A stretch of 64,000 nucleotides of DNA from an uncultured Bacteroidota bacterium (GCA_937928385.1 CALEZD010000012.1:11342-75341); one strand, 5' to 3'. Numbered from the stretch's first letter, positions 42,974-52,353 are shown. Numbers and translations: made by a program. The notes: a model not told the origin generated them from the letters alone.

Positions 42974-44806
42974 TTACAAGTGATCAACAAAATACATATC
43001 TATCTCTCCTTTGCCCTTTGCTTCCAGTTTTCCACGATAGGTACATTTAAATTTGTCTTTCACCAGTTCATAGGTGGCTGCGCTGATATTAACCTGGCCT
43101 GCCATTCCTGATGATTCCATTCTTGATGCGATATTTACCGTGTTGCCCCAAATGTCGTAGGCAAACTTCTTGATGCCGACAATACCCGCTACTACCGGGC
43201 CTGTATGTATCCCTATCCTTATTTCGAAAATTGTTCGGCCTTCAGCAATACGCTTTTCTTTCTCCCTGAGCATAAAGTCGCGTATCTCCAAAGCTGCCCT
43301 TACTGTATCCACGGCATTTGTCTTGTTAGCCACCGGCAGTCCCCCTGAGCACATATAGGCGTCGCCAATGGTCTTTATCTTCTCAATTCCGTGTTTTGAT
43401 ATAATCCTGTCAAATTCGCTGTAACAGTAGTTTATTTCATTCACCATCTCCTGCGCAGTCATGCGTTCGCTCATACCAGTGAAATCTTTAAAATCGGTAA
43501 ATAGCACTGTTACTTCATCAAAATGTTTTGCATCTACATGCCCTTTCTGCTTCAACTCGCGGGCAGTTTCTTCAGGCAATATATTGCGCAGCAGCGCGTC
43601 TGAACGTTTTTTGCCTCTCATTATTGAAAAGGCCAGTGCGCCCAGCAATAGCAATCCCCCGCCTAAAGCAAGTAAGCCTGCTCTTTGTTTCAGCGTTTTG
43701 GCTTTAAGGACATACTCTTTTTGTGCATAAGCAAGTGAGTCCGACAGTTGTTGCTTTTCGTACTCATACTTCATCGTTTGCTGCAAAGCCTGCTTGCTGG
43801 TAGCCTCATTGCTGTTCGAATCCCGTAACTGTATCGCGACCTGATAATCATCCAAAGCCAACTGGTATTTCCCTTGCTTTCTATATATGTTACTCCGCAA
43901 TTTATAGGAAGCATCCAGCCCGTAAATGAAACCGTTCTTCCTGCCGATATCAATACTGCGGTTGATGTAGGACAACGCTTTTGCCTGGTCGCCTGTTTGG
44001 TGATATAGCTTGGCAATATCCCGCAACACCATGTATTGCCCGAGCGAGTGGTCGATATGCTCGCGCAGCGAAAGGGATATCTTGAAGTAGTGCAAGGCTG
44101 AGTCGTAGTTTTTATTGTTTAAAAATCTGCTGCCAATATTATTCATCATCCACCCCGTAGCGCCATACCGGCCCTCTTCACTTTTTATCTGTTTAAGATA
44201 AGGCAACGATCTCTTGTAGTAGTATATACATGAATCAGGGTGCCCTAAACCACTCATCACGGTGCCTATATTGCCAAGGTTTATGCCAATAGAATAGGCA
44301 TCGTTCATTTCCTCTGCTATATGCAACGCTTCTTCATAATACTTCCTGGCCAATTTATGATTGCCATGGTCCTGTTGCAAAACCGCAAGGTTGGCCAATG
44401 CGTTGGCTATGTCTGCTTTATCGCCATGTGCACGTGCAAACTTTAATAGCCTGTGACGTATATCCAACTTATGCTCAATATCACCTACCATCCCGTATGC
44501 TGTACCCAGAGCATCCATGATACTTAACTTCAACCGATTGAACCCGGCGGTATCAGCGCCCTTTTCAGACAGTATTTTATCTGCCAATTCCCGTGCTGCT
44601 TCGAGGTATTCGAGAGACCGTACAGCATCAGTGTTCAATAACAGATCACCTGTCTTATACGCGTACCTGGCTTTCAGCGTATCGTGCTTGGCGCTCTCGT
44701 ATAATGCAATAAATGAGTCAGCTTTAGAGCTGTACTCACCTGCAGTAGCTTTTGTTGAAATCAATATGAAATTCAGGAGTAATATCAATACAAGATTCAG
44801 ATACAT
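42974..44806 (-). CDS. TPR-sensor class III adenylate cyclase
   Basis: The protein has 610 residues. After a signal peptide (ending near ATA) a periplasmic region of about 350 residues carries around six TPR units (for example DIANALANLAVLQQDHGNHK, GQYMVLRDIAKLYHQTGD). A coiled linker and one membrane span (377-396) lead to a cytoplasmic class III cyclase domain. The catalytic residues are all present: metal Asp438 (LFTDFKDF) and Asp482 (IKTIGDAY), adenine-selecting Lys478 and Asp551 (YDIWGNTVNIASR), Asn558 and Arg562. It should make cAMP in response to a periplasmic partner. Guanylate activity is unlikely given the Lys/Asp pair. Confidence 0.93.
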   Translation of the reverse strand: MYLNLVLILLLNFILISTKATAGEYSSKADSFIALYESAKHDTLKARYAYKTGDLLLNTDAVRSLEYLEAARELADKILSEKGADTAGFNRLKLSIMDALGTAYGMVGDIEHKLDIRHRLLKFARAHGDKADIANALANLAVLQQDHGNHKLARKYYEEALHIAEEMNDAYSIGINLGNIGTVMSGLGHPDSCIYYYKRSLPYLKQIKSEEGRYGATGWMMNNIGSRFLNNKNYDSALHYFKISLSLREHIDHSLGQYMVLRDIAKLYHQTGDQAKALSYINRSIDIGRKNGFIYGLDASYKLRSNIYRKQGKYQLALDDYQVAIQLRDSNSNEATSKQALQQTMKYEYEKQQLSDSLAYAQKEYVLKAKTLKQRAGLLALGGGLLLLGALAFSIMRGKKRSDALLRNILPEETARELKQKGHVDAKHFDEVTVLFTDFKDFTGMSERMTAQEMVNEINYCYSEFDRIISKHGIEKIKTIGDAYMCSGGLPVANKTNAVDTVRAALEIRDFMLREKEKRIAEGRTIFEIRIGIHTGPVVAGIVGIKKFAYDIWGNTVNIASRMESSGMAGQVNISAATYELVKDKFKCTYRGKLEAKGKGEIDMYFVDHL

Positions 44807-44956
44807 TGTATTCCCATTTTATAATAATAGTTACACATACAGCGCCGTTTAAGATACCATGCATGTAAATATATCATATTTAATATTATGCAACGAGCGG
44901 TTTTAAATTATTTATCTATCTCTTTTTATATTTACGCCACTAAAAAATCAACCAAT

Positions 44957-45541
44957 ATGAAAAAAATCATCACCGGGCTCTATCTGGTATTATCGGGCTT
45001 CCTGGCACAGGGGCAAACATTAGTTGACGTAAAAAACAGCGAAACCCTTACATGGTATGGTATAGACTATTCGCAGATCCGCCTGCACAACTTTGGCGCA
45101 TATATGAGCGATGGTGCGGTAAAGCGTAGCCTGCCCAACTGGAGTTTCAATCCCGTAAGCGAACCGGATGTAAAAAGGCTGAAAAGCAAATACAAAAAAG
45201 AAACAATCCTGGTAGATGTAGCTGAATCGGGTAAGCGCAACATGGCTGCTAACTATGACAAGCAACTGGGCGACCCCGATTATCAGTTGACGATGGATGA
45301 CCTGAAAAAAATAGTGTCAGAGTACGATATCTCAGGCGAGGGCTATGGCCTGCTCTTTGTCGCAGAAACATTCAAGTATGCCACCGGAAAGCCCGCCACT
45401 ATGTGGGCGGTGTTTATCAATAAAGCTGACAAATCAGTGATAGATGCTACGAAGGTGAATACGGAAACCTTTGGTGAATGGTCGGAAGCAGTGCTGAACA
45501 CTATCAAGCAGAGTGCAAAGTATATGTCGCAGGCTAAATAG
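44957..45541 (+). CDS. Secreted protein of unknown function
   Basis: The protein has 194 residues from the ATG at 44957, which starts a signal peptide ending near AQGQ. The longer frame from 44888 adds 23 residues with no signal character. The mature part has no cysteines and reads as an alpha/beta fold: ETLTWYGIDYSQIRLHNFG, LTMDDLKKIVSEYDISGEGYGLLFV and FGEWSEAVLNTIKQSAKYM. I do not recognise the family. It is followed after 7 bp by a TPR-like gene, so the three genes 44957-46509 look like an operon. Confidence 0.75.
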   Translation: MKKIITGLYLVLSGFLAQGQTLVDVKNSETLTWYGIDYSQIRLHNFGAYMSDGAVKRSLPNWSFNPVSEPDVKRLKSKYKKETILVDVAESGKRNMAANYDKQLGDPDYQLTMDDLKKIVSEYDISGEGYGLLFVAETFKYATGKPATMWAVFINKADKSVIDATKVNTETFGEWSEAVLNTIKQSAKYMSQAK

Positions 45542-45548
45542 AGGATCT

Positions 45549-45974
45549 ATGTTTGACACCGATAATCCTGTAGTAAAGCTCTGTGCCCAGGGTATTACCA
45601 CTGAGGGCACAGGGGACATTGCAGGAGCCAAAGCTTTATACAGCCGTGCTTGGTACATAGCAACTAATGATATAGACCGTCTTACTGCAGCACACTACAT
45701 GGCGCGCCACCAATCGCCACAGCAACGGTTACATTGGAATCAATTGGCTGTTGACTATGCTTTGAATGTAAACGAAGACGCTGTGAAAGCGACTTTGCCG
45801 TCATTATACTTGAACCTGGGCAAATCGCATGAAGACCTCGATAATAAAGTACTGGCTGCAAAATATTACCAGCTGGCTGACAAACATGCAAGTCAATTAG
45901 CAGACGACGGATATGGCAGGATGACCCGCGCAGGCATTGCGGCGGCATTAGCAAGGGTAAACGCCGGACTGTAA
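45549..45974 (+). CDS. Small TPR-like protein
   Basis: The protein has 141 residues without a signal peptide. Helical pairs such as VVKLCAQGITTEGTGDIAGAK (first) and a later SLYLNLGKSHEDL segment fit tetratricopeptide-like repeats. The start MFDTDNPVVKLC was chosen because it clears the previous gene; the frame from 45513 begins inside it. The family occurs in Bacteroidota but has no known function that I can name with confidence. It starts 7 bp after the secreted protein and ends one base before the next gene. Confidence 0.75.
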   Translation: MFDTDNPVVKLCAQGITTEGTGDIAGAKALYSRAWYIATNDIDRLTAAHYMARHQSPQQRLHWNQLAVDYALNVNEDAVKATLPSLYLNLGKSHEDLDNKVLAAKYYQLADKHASQLADDGYGRMTRAGIAAALARVNAGL

Positions 45975-45975
45975 T

Positions 45976-46509
45976 ATGAAAAGTTACCCTGACAGCACAT
46001 ACAAAATGCTGGCGTATGCATCGCCTTACATCACATTCCATTTTGATGATGCGGTAGATTGGGCATGTGAGATGCTCGAATATGGGTATGAGACACCACA
46101 CTTGCTGATGCTTGCTGCAATTATTAAACCAACCTCCAGGCATGAATGTGAATACTATTTGGAGAATGCATTGGTGGAATTAAACCTGAAAAAGGTTGAT
46201 GATGTGATCGGGACGATCTTCGCTGTATGGCAAGAGGTTAGCTGTATGGCAAAGGGTGAGCAGGTAAGATTCTATCTTACAAAGGTCTATCAGCAATATT
46301 CTTTTGAACAGCCCAATAATTATTTGTCAGATTTTACTGAACTATATTGGGCATGGGATGACTTGGAGAAAATAGGTGCCCACTATGGCTGGAATAGAAA
46401 TTTGATACTCAATAATATTGAGCAGGAAATAATAGAATATTCAAAAAAGTGGATTGAACTATATAAACCTGAAATAGAAAAACTTATTCTACCAGGTAAG
46501 AATTCCTGA
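45976..46509 (+). CDS. Helical protein of unknown function
   Basis: The protein has 177 residues, almost all helix, rich in Tyr, Trp and Glu, with no signal peptide. It has FDDAVDWACEMLEYGYETPHLLMLAAI near the start and a repeat-like C-terminal part. It resembles the HEAT-like or immunity-protein type of small cytoplasmic protein, but I cannot assign a family. It is the last of three tightly spaced genes; its end overlaps the convergent cytochrome gene by 26 bases. Base composition is more AT-rich than the flanking cytochrome gene. Confidence 0.68.
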   Translation: MKSYPDSTYKMLAYASPYITFHFDDAVDWACEMLEYGYETPHLLMLAAIIKPTSRHECEYYLENALVELNLKKVDDVIGTIFAVWQEVSCMAKGEQVRFYLTKVYQQYSFEQPNNYLSDFTELYWAWDDLEKIGAHYGWNRNLILNNIEQEIIEYSKKWIELYKPEIEKLILPGKNS

Positions 46510-47533
46510 TAAATTCTTCATCAGTAAGTGTATGTAGGAAGCTGATGATTTTCTGTTGTTCGCTGCTGCTAAGGCCCAGGCCGGGTTGCCCGTCTTTTTG
46601 CAGCAGTGAGGATAGGGTGGCTGAATGTTGTACACCTTCAGCATAATGAGCCAATACCTGGTCTAATGTTTTGAAACGCCCGTCGTGCATATAGGGGCCA
46701 CTCAGCGCTGCATTCCTCAGTGTCGGTACTTTAAACTTGCCCATATCCTCATCATTCCGGGTAATACGGTAGCGCCCTGAGTCTGCAAATACCTTGTCGA
46801 TACCGTTATTCTGAAAACTAGAATCAGTAAACAACGGCTCGCTGTGGCAGCTTGCACAGTGTTGCCTGAAGAGTACCAGTCCCTCCTGTTCACCTGTCGT
46901 CAATGACGCAGTGCCGTTGACATATTGGTCGTACCTCGCATTGGCCGACACCAGTCCCGACATGTATTGCGCCAGCGCCCAAAACAGCTGCTGGTCGTCC
47001 ACGGTATCGCGGTTAAATACATTGTTGAATAGGGTAGGGTATTCGGGGTGGTTATTCAGCTTACGCACTATATTCGCCAGGCTTTCACCCATCTCTGCAG
47101 GATTAGTTAATGGCGCCAGCGGCATCACTTCTATATGGTTCACGCCGCCGTCCCACATAAAGCTCTTGTTCCATGCCATATTAAATACAACGGGAGAATT
47201 GCGTTTTGAAACTCCCCCATCAATACCTATGCTGAACGCAGCGCCCCCATCTGCAAATGCATCTTTCTGCCTGTGGCAGCTTGCGCAGGATATAGTGCCA
47301 TCGCGCGACAACATAGGGTCGAAGAAGAGTTTCCTGCCCAGCTCGAAGCCGGCCTTGCTGTACACATTGTCACCGAATTGATACACAGGTTCCGGAAAAT
47401 GAGCAGGACGTACCCATGCCTCAGTTGTGGCAGGCGGTACGTCCGATGTTTTTTTACTACAGGCGGCAAGCAGGATTATAGCTGCTGATAACAGCAGTAT
47501 GCCTGCTTGATTATGCCGTAGTATGTTACCCAT
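46484..47533 (-). CDS. Dihaem MauG/MbnH-like peroxidase lipoprotein
   Basis: The protein has 349 residues with lipobox LLAAC. Two CX2CH haem sites occur, CASCHRQ and CASCHSEP, within the usual dihaem peroxidase frame: GRKLFFDPMLSRDGTISCASCH, NSPVVFNMAWN and FKVPTLRNAALSGPYMHDGR. It lies six bases after an MbnP-family gene. In characterised pairs the MbnH-type enzyme oxidises a Trp of MbnP to kynurenine to make a copper site (established for a methanotroph). The same job is inferred here; the exact Trp is not known. Confidence 0.9.
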   Translation of the reverse strand: MGNILRHNQAGILLLSAAIILLAACSKKTSDVPPATTEAWVRPAHFPEPVYQFGDNVYSKAGFELGRKLFFDPMLSRDGTISCASCHRQKDAFADGGAAFSIGIDGGVSKRNSPVVFNMAWNKSFMWDGGVNHIEVMPLAPLTNPAEMGESLANIVRKLNNHPEYPTLFNNVFNRDTVDDQQLFWALAQYMSGLVSANARYDQYVNGTASLTTGEQEGLVLFRQHCASCHSEPLFTDSSFQNNGIDKVFADSGRYRITRNDEDMGKFKVPTLRNAALSGPYMHDGRFKTLDQVLAHYAEGVQHSATLSSLLQKDGQPGLGLSSSEQQKIISFLHTLTDEEFIRNSYLVE

Positions 47534-47539
47534 GAAAAA

Positions 47540-48316
47540 CTATTGCTCCAGCGCTTTAAACGCTATGTTATTATAAAAGTCTTTTGCCATTACTACAGCC
47601 TCAGGGCCGGGGGCATGTATCACACTCTTCACACTCACACTGGGTGAGCTATGCCACAGACGTGCGGGGTTGGCCAGCAGTTTTACGGTAGGGTATTTAC
47701 CTTTTTCCACTGCTAATACTGCACCGTCAAAGTTGGTAGACTTTACAGTGATAACATTATCAGCACCCATAAAACCACCCAGGTGGAAGATGAAATTGCC
47801 GCTGGCTGAGTTGGGCGATGTGCCTTCAGCTTTCAGCATGATATAGCCTGAATTCCAGTCCCAGAACATGCCATGCACCAGCGATAAAGCCCCTGTACTG
47901 GCGCCAAGTGTATTGGCTGCGCTGTCTACACCCATAGTGTATTGCATCTCTGTATAATTGCCGGGAGGTATATTCTTTACTGTGAAAGAGTAACCTTCTT
48001 CACAATCAGTACACAGCAGGTAGTAGCTATTGGGTGCGCTCCACCAACTGCCGTCAGCTTTCTTCAGCTTAATGTTCGATACATAGAACTTAAACAACGA
48101 GAAAGTAAGGGTATCACCTGTTTTGGTATGCAACATGGTTTTACCTATATCCCAGGGTAGCATGTTCGAGCCGAATACGAAGTCGAACTGCACTTTCATA
48201 TCGCCGTTTTGCGCTATGGGGGTCGATTGTTTTTCTTTTTTGCACGAAGGCAGCAGCAATGTAGTAGTTGCTAAGGCTACTATCAGCAATGCCATTTTTA
48301 CGGGTAACTTGTTCAT
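47540..48316 (-). CDS. MbnP-family copper-binding-like lipoprotein
   Basis: The protein has 258 residues with signal peptide and lipobox LLPSC (Cys25). The mature part has VQFDFVFGSNMLPWDIGK and FSLFKFYVSNIKLKKADG. The core block is LVHGMFWDWNSGYIMLKAEG, with Trp152 and Trp154, followed by NFIFHLGGFMG. This is the MbnP family pattern. It lies directly upstream of a dihaem MbnH-like gene on the same strand. Metal is not proven; copper is inferred from the family. A TGAC-TTTT-GTCA palindrome lies about 80 bp upstream. Confidence 0.88.
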   Translation of the reverse strand: MNKLPVKMALLIVALATTTLLLPSCKKEKQSTPIAQNGDMKVQFDFVFGSNMLPWDIGKTMLHTKTGDTLTFSLFKFYVSNIKLKKADGSWWSAPNSYYLLCTDCEEGYSFTVKNIPPGNYTEMQYTMGVDSAANTLGASTGALSLVHGMFWDWNSGYIMLKAEGTSPNSASGNFIFHLGGFMGADNVITVKSTNFDGAVLAVEKGKYPTVKLLANPARLWHSSPSVSVKSVIHAPGPEAVVMAKDFYNNIAFKALEQ

Positions 48317-48390
48317 AATATTTGGTTTACGATTCAGGTATAAAATTACAATAAGGTATGGGCGTGTAGTGTAATGTTAGTCACATTGAT

Positions 48391-48408
48391 ATATGACTTT
48401 TGTCATAT
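48391..48408 (-). promoter_or_regulatory. Crp/Fnr-type palindrome before the MbnP gene
   Basis: ATATGAC-TTTT-GTCATAT is a perfect 18-bp palindrome centred about 84 bp before the ATG and about 64 bp before an inferred start of transcription (TAATTTTA at 48341-48348). The core TGACTTTTGTCA recurs at 56076. Confidence 0.65.
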
Positions 48409-48427
48409 CCCGTTTTTGGTATAAAAT

Positions 48428-48451
48428 AAGGGGAGGCGTTAGCCTCCCCTT
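48428..48451 (-). terminator. Terminator of the 48480 T9SS gene
   Basis: AAGGGGAGGC and its complement enclose GTTA; read on the minus strand the stem is followed by ATTTTAT. Confidence 0.75.
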
Positions 48452-48479
48452 ACCACTAAGTATGTTTGTATGATTCAGT

Positions 48480-49778
48480 TTACCTGCTGATGGTAAACTT
48501 ACGTACTCCTTTGAATGTGCCGTCGTTCACGTTCAGGATATAGTTACCTGAAGGCAGTTCATTTACAGACATGGTTGTTGCTGCTTTTGAATACTCCGAC
48601 CAGTTTTTCACAACACGGCCCTGCATGTCCATTATAGCAAATTGTATATGCTTGTCCTGAACTAAGTTGTCAAGCGTAATATGAATGGTATTATTTGCGG
48701 GCGATGGATATATGCTAATCTTGCTGTTGTTTACATCAATGTTTTCAACACTTACCTGCCAGTTGTAGTACCAGTTATTGATACTATCCTGGTTATTGGT
48801 TTGCTTCCACGCACTGATACCATCCCAGGAAATACTTACTTCTTCGGTCATTCTCCCGCTACCATCAGGCAGGTAAGTATATCCCCATTTACCCTGGTTT
48901 GTAAAGTTTGGAGGAAATAATTTGGCAATTCTAACCATTGTATCAGGAGTGGTGTTTGAACCCGTATAGAAGAAAGTATCTCTGCCGTTATCATTTTCCC
49001 ACGCACCTGTATATATGTCTTTTTGTATAAGGTTAATGCGAGAATTGCCATCATAACTATATATGTAGCGAACATCGTCTGTCCAATTGCCACCACTGTA
49101 TCTAAACCAATTAATTTGACTTATTTTACCCGCAGCATAAGTTGTTTCCCTCTTTATGGTATCTTCCCAGGCACCGCTACTCCATCTTTGATCAATAAAG
49201 CTGGTTTCGTTATTACCGCTGTATTGATAAGTATGCATACGATTATTCCTCCATCCCGGAGGGTTACCTCCTCCCCCAAAGCTATATGTAATTCTGTGTC
49301 GCGTAGCAATATTATTGTTGTTCCATGTGTAAATTATGGCACTGCTTCTTCTCCAGCTATTGCCCTGAGAGCTCCATGTTTCATAATGAACTGTATCTGG
49401 TTTGCCACTTTTATAGAGTATTCTTGTACGAAGACTGTTTCTCCATGTTTTAGAACTATCATTCCAGGTGTAATAGATACTTTCATTAAAATCAGTCCCG
49501 TTATATGTAGATACCCGTCTGCCTGTCCATTTCACTCCTGTGCCGGATTTTGTGAACACATGCATAGAGTCTTCCATCAACTCAAATTCAGGAATTTTAT
49601 ACTTGCCTGGGTTAGCACCTTTCGCACCGGAGTGGAAGTAAAGGACACTATCCTCAATGACATTTCCAGATGATACATAGGTGCGGTGTGCTTTACCCAT
49701 TAGGCGCATCTGTGCCTTGCTGATAGTTGTAAACAAGGTTAAACTGAAAACTAAACTAAGTGTAATTATATATTTCAT
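48480..49778 (-). CDS. Secreted repeat protein with T9SS sorting domain
   Basis: The protein has 432 residues with a signal peptide (ending near SKAQ). Residues about 70-320 carry repeated short units ending YTWN, YSY or YTY (for example YYTWNDSSKTWRNSLRT), a tyrosine- and tryptophan-rich beta-repeat of about 25-30 residues. The C-terminal sorting domain has SIYPSPANNTIHITL and LPSGNYILNVNDG. It should be a surface protein. I do not recognise an enzymatic domain. Base composition is slightly AT-richer than the neighbours. Confidence 0.82.
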   Translation of the reverse strand: MKYIITLSLVFSLTLFTTISKAQMRLMGKAHRTYVSSGNVIEDSVLYFHSGAKGANPGKYKIPEFELMEDSMHVFTKSGTGVKWTGRRVSTYNGTDFNESIYYTWNDSSKTWRNSLRTRILYKSGKPDTVHYETWSSQGNSWRRSSAIIYTWNNNNIATRHRITYSFGGGGNPPGWRNNRMHTYQYSGNNETSFIDQRWSSGAWEDTIKRETTYAAGKISQINWFRYSGGNWTDDVRYIYSYDGNSRINLIQKDIYTGAWENDNGRDTFFYTGSNTTPDTMVRIAKLFPPNFTNQGKWGYTYLPDGSGRMTEEVSISWDGISAWKQTNNQDSINNWYYNWQVSVENIDVNNSKISIYPSPANNTIHITLDNLVQDKHIQFAIMDMQGRVVKNWSEYSKAATTMSVNELPSGNYILNVNDGTFKGVRKFTISR

Positions 49779-49873
49779 AAGGCTGATATTTTCACTAATT
49801 TAATTAATTTTTAATAGTAAACAAGAAAAAATATTAACGGCGGGCAAATAAATTCTTAATAACTATAAAATTA

Positions 49874-49906
49874 AAAGGCGCAATCCCCTTTGGGAACTGC
49901 GCCTTT
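49874..49906 (-). terminator. Terminator of the 49932 lipoprotein gene
   Basis: AAAGGCGCA pairs with TGCGCCTTT, with an inner TCCC/GGGA pair; on the minus strand TTTTAATTTT follows. Confidence 0.75.
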
Positions 49907-49931
49907 CAGCACTTTGATATGGTAAAACGTC

Positions 49932-50480
49932 TTAGTAAGTAATTGTACCGCTCAATCCGCTAAATGTAGCGTTTCCACTGGGGCTGATGGTAACTGTACC
50001 GGTAAATGAACCTGTAGCATTGGCAAACCTGCCTGTACCACCTGTAAAGTCGACCTTAGCTACGCCAACAGCACCTGAAGGGCCATAAAGCAAATCGTAA
50101 GGGTGTGTGTACATATACAGGCTATCGCCATTGGCAGCTACAAAATATGCGCACTCAACACCAACATGGTCGCCTATGTATTGGCCATCTTGTATGATGG
50201 GCGCTACACATGGCTTAATCAGCGAGGTGGTCATGCCCAGGTGGCTCAGGTTACCCGTGCCTGAAAAAGTGCCTACCGGATAGTAATCACCACAATCACA
50301 GGGCAGATTTTGAGTGGGAGCGAATGAATAAGACATTTGACCGCTGAATGGCCTTGTTTGCGGGCCTTTTTTCATCATTGCTTCCTGCTCAGAAGTAATG
50401 GTAGGTATAGTATCGCTCTCCTTGCTACATGAAGCCAACAGAATGGCGGAGAAAGCCACTAATAATAGTTTATTTTTCAT
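49932..50480 (-). CDS. Lipoprotein of unknown function
   Basis: The protein has 182 residues from the ATG at 50480, with lipobox LLASC. The mature part is a single beta-rich domain with Gly-rich turns: GTFSGTGNLSHLG, ECAYFVAANGDSLYMYTHP and a final GTGRFANATGSFTGTVTISPSG. The last phrase is like that of allene-oxide-cyclase-type barrel or secreted Bacteroidota proteins with unknown function. It is monocistronic with its own terminator. Confidence 0.75.
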   Translation of the reverse strand: MKNKLLLVAFSAILLASCSKESDTIPTITSEQEAMMKKGPQTRPFSGQMSYSFAPTQNLPCDCGDYYPVGTFSGTGNLSHLGMTTSLIKPCVAPIIQDGQYIGDHVGVECAYFVAANGDSLYMYTHPYDLLYGPSGAVGVAKVDFTGGTGRFANATGSFTGTVTISPSGNATFSGLSGTITY

Positions 50481-50680
50481 AATCCTCTTTTTTGAATGTA
50501 TATAATGTATGTGGCACAAATATACTAGCAGAAATCAAATAATTGGTATTTTATGATAATTTGTTAACAAACAGATTGCAAACGGTTAACCAGCAGATAA
50601 CAAAATTCAAGGTCCCGAAAAGCTAACCAATGTCACCTTTTTTAATGTACGTAGTCATGTTTTTACATAAGGTACAAGAG

Positions 50681-50688
50681 TAGTTTTG
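50681..50688 (+). promoter_or_regulatory. CBS-domain gene promoter -7 element
   Basis: TAGTTTTG fits TAnnTTTG and lies 17 bp before the ATG. Confidence 0.55.
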
Positions 50689-50705
50689 AAACAAATGAAA
50701 CTGAT

Positions 50706-51125
50706 ATGAACAAGCATAAACCGGTTGCGGACATAATGACCACTGACGTGTACACCGTCAACGTGAATAAGGATACTTTGTTTGATGTAAAAGACCTGAT
50801 GCTGGGCAAAGGACTGCGGCATGTGCCGGTGGTGCATGGCAAAAAACTGGCGGGTATCATCAGCAAGACGGATATTGACAGGCTGATATTCAGCAGGATG
50901 TTTGATGAAGAGGAAGATGCCGACGAGGCTGTGCTGGAAATGCTGAAGATAGAGCAGGTAATGACGCACAAACCTAAAGTGGTGCAGGCTGATACTACAG
51001 TACGGGAGGTGGCGGAGATATTGGCTAAGGAAGAGTTTCATGCGCTGCCGGTGGTAGATGGTGATAAGCTGGTGGGTATTGTTACTACTACAGATGTGAT
51101 TAAATATATGCTGACACAATATTAG
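50706..51125 (+). CDS. CBS-domain pair protein
   Basis: The protein has 139 residues and consists of two CBS domains: VADIMTTDVYTVNVNKDTL with KLAGIISKTDIDRL, and VMTHKPKVVQADTTV with KLVGIVTTTDVIKYML. Stand-alone CBS pairs bind adenine nucleotides (ATP, AMP or SAM) and act as regulators of partner proteins; the partner here is unknown. The gene is monocistronic with a promoter element and a strong terminator. Confidence 0.93.
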   Translation: MNKHKPVADIMTTDVYTVNVNKDTLFDVKDLMLGKGLRHVPVVHGKKLAGIISKTDIDRLIFSRMFDEEEDADEAVLEMLKIEQVMTHKPKVVQADTTVREVAEILAKEEFHALPVVDGDKLVGIVTTTDVIKYMLTQY

Positions 51126-51147
51126 TGCCCCTTTGTTAATGGTAAGT

Positions 51148-51175
51148 GAGGGTTGCCGCAGGCAACCCTCTTTTT
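51148..51175 (+). terminator. Intrinsic terminator
   Basis: GAGGGTTGCC pairs with GGCAACCCTC across GCA, followed by five T. Confidence 0.9.
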
Positions 51176-51180
51176 ATGTC

Positions 51181-52353
51181 TTATCCGCCGAAGGCGTCTT
51201 TTATCTTATCGAAGAAGCTGCGGTCCTCCCGCTGCTCAGCAGCATTTTCGCCGGGCTGAAAGTTGGGTGATTTAGCCAGCTTATCCATTGCGGCTTTTTC
51301 CTCAGGGCTGAGGGTTTGCGGTGTCCACACGTTCACCTCTACCAGTTGGTCGCCCTTCTCGTACGATTGGAATGCGGGGAAGCCTTTGCCCTTCAGCCTG
51401 AATATCTTACCGCTCTGCGTACCTGCCGGTATCTTTATTTTGGCCTTGCCATCTATAGTGGGCACTTCTACCTGCGTACCGTTCACCACATCGGGGAAGG
51501 ACAGGTACAGGTGGTAGATGACATCCAGCTCGGCGCGCCTCAGTTGCGGATGCTTTTCTTCTTCTATCAGTATCAGCAGGTCGCCCTTGGGGCCGCCGCG
51601 TTCGCCGGCATTGCCCGCGCCGCTCATGCTCAGTTGCATACCATCGTACACACCTGCCGGTATATCTATATTAATAGTCTCTTCTCCATACACACGGCCT
51701 TCGCCCTTACATGCGGTACATTTGGCCTTTATCTGCGTGCCTTCGCCATTGCAGGTAGGGCAGGTACTTACCGTTTGCATCTGCCCCAGGAAGGTGCTCT
51801 GCACCCGGCGCACCTGGCCGCTGCCGCCGCAGGTGCCGCAGCTCTGTACAGATGCTGAATCTTTGGCCCCGCTACCACCGCAGGTATTGCAGGCTACGTA
51901 TTTCTTTACCTTGATTTTCTTATTCGCCCCGTGTGCTATCTCGGCATAGGTCAACTTGAGCTTGACACGCAGGTTGGCGCCACGTGTGCCCCTGCGCGGG
52001 CCACCCTGGCGGCCACCGCCTCCGCCAAAGAAACTGCCGAACATATCGTCGCCAAAGATGTCGCCGAAGTTCTGGAAGATATCTTCCATGCGCATGCCGC
52101 CGGGGCCCTGGCCACCGCCTGATGCACCGCCTACGCCTGCATGGCCAAAGCGGTCGTAACGGGCTTTTTTGTCCGTATCGCTCAATACGTCATAAGCCTC
52201 CGCCGCTTCTTTGAACTTTTCTTCAGCAGATGCATCCCCGGGGTTGCGGTCGGGGTGGTATTGCATGGCAATTTTCCTGTAAGCCTTCTTTATCTCATCT
52301 GCACCGGCCCCTTTCGAGACCCCTAACACCTCATAATAATCGCGTTTTGACAT
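51181..52353 (-). CDS. dnaJ: Chaperone DnaJ (Hsp40)
   Basis: The protein has 390 residues: a J domain with YHPDRNPGD, a Gly/Phe-rich stretch ([16 protein letters not shown]), four zinc repeats CxxCxGxG ([32 protein letters not shown]) and the C-terminal substrate domains. It is the DnaK co-chaperone. It follows grpE by 55 bp and is likely co-transcribed; dnaK is elsewhere. Confidence 0.97.
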   Translation of the reverse strand: MSKRDYYEVLGVSKGAGADEIKKAYRKIAMQYHPDRNPGDASAEEKFKEAAEAYDVLSDTDKKARYDRFGHAGVGGASGGGQGPGGMRMEDIFQNFGDIFGDDMFGSFFGGGGGRQGGPRRGTRGANLRVKLKLTYAEIAHGANKKIKVKKYVACNTCGGSGAKDSASVQSCGTCGGSGQVRRVQSTFLGQMQTVSTCPTCNGEGTQIKAKCTACKGEGRVYGEETINIDIPAGVYDGMQLSMSGAGNAGERGGPKGDLLILIEEEKHPQLRRAELDVIYHLYLSFPDVVNGTQVEVPTIDGKAKIKIPAGTQSGKIFRLKGKGFPAFQSYEKGDQLVEVNVWTPQTLSPEEKAAMDKLAKSPNFQPGENAAEQREDRSFFDKIKDAFGG

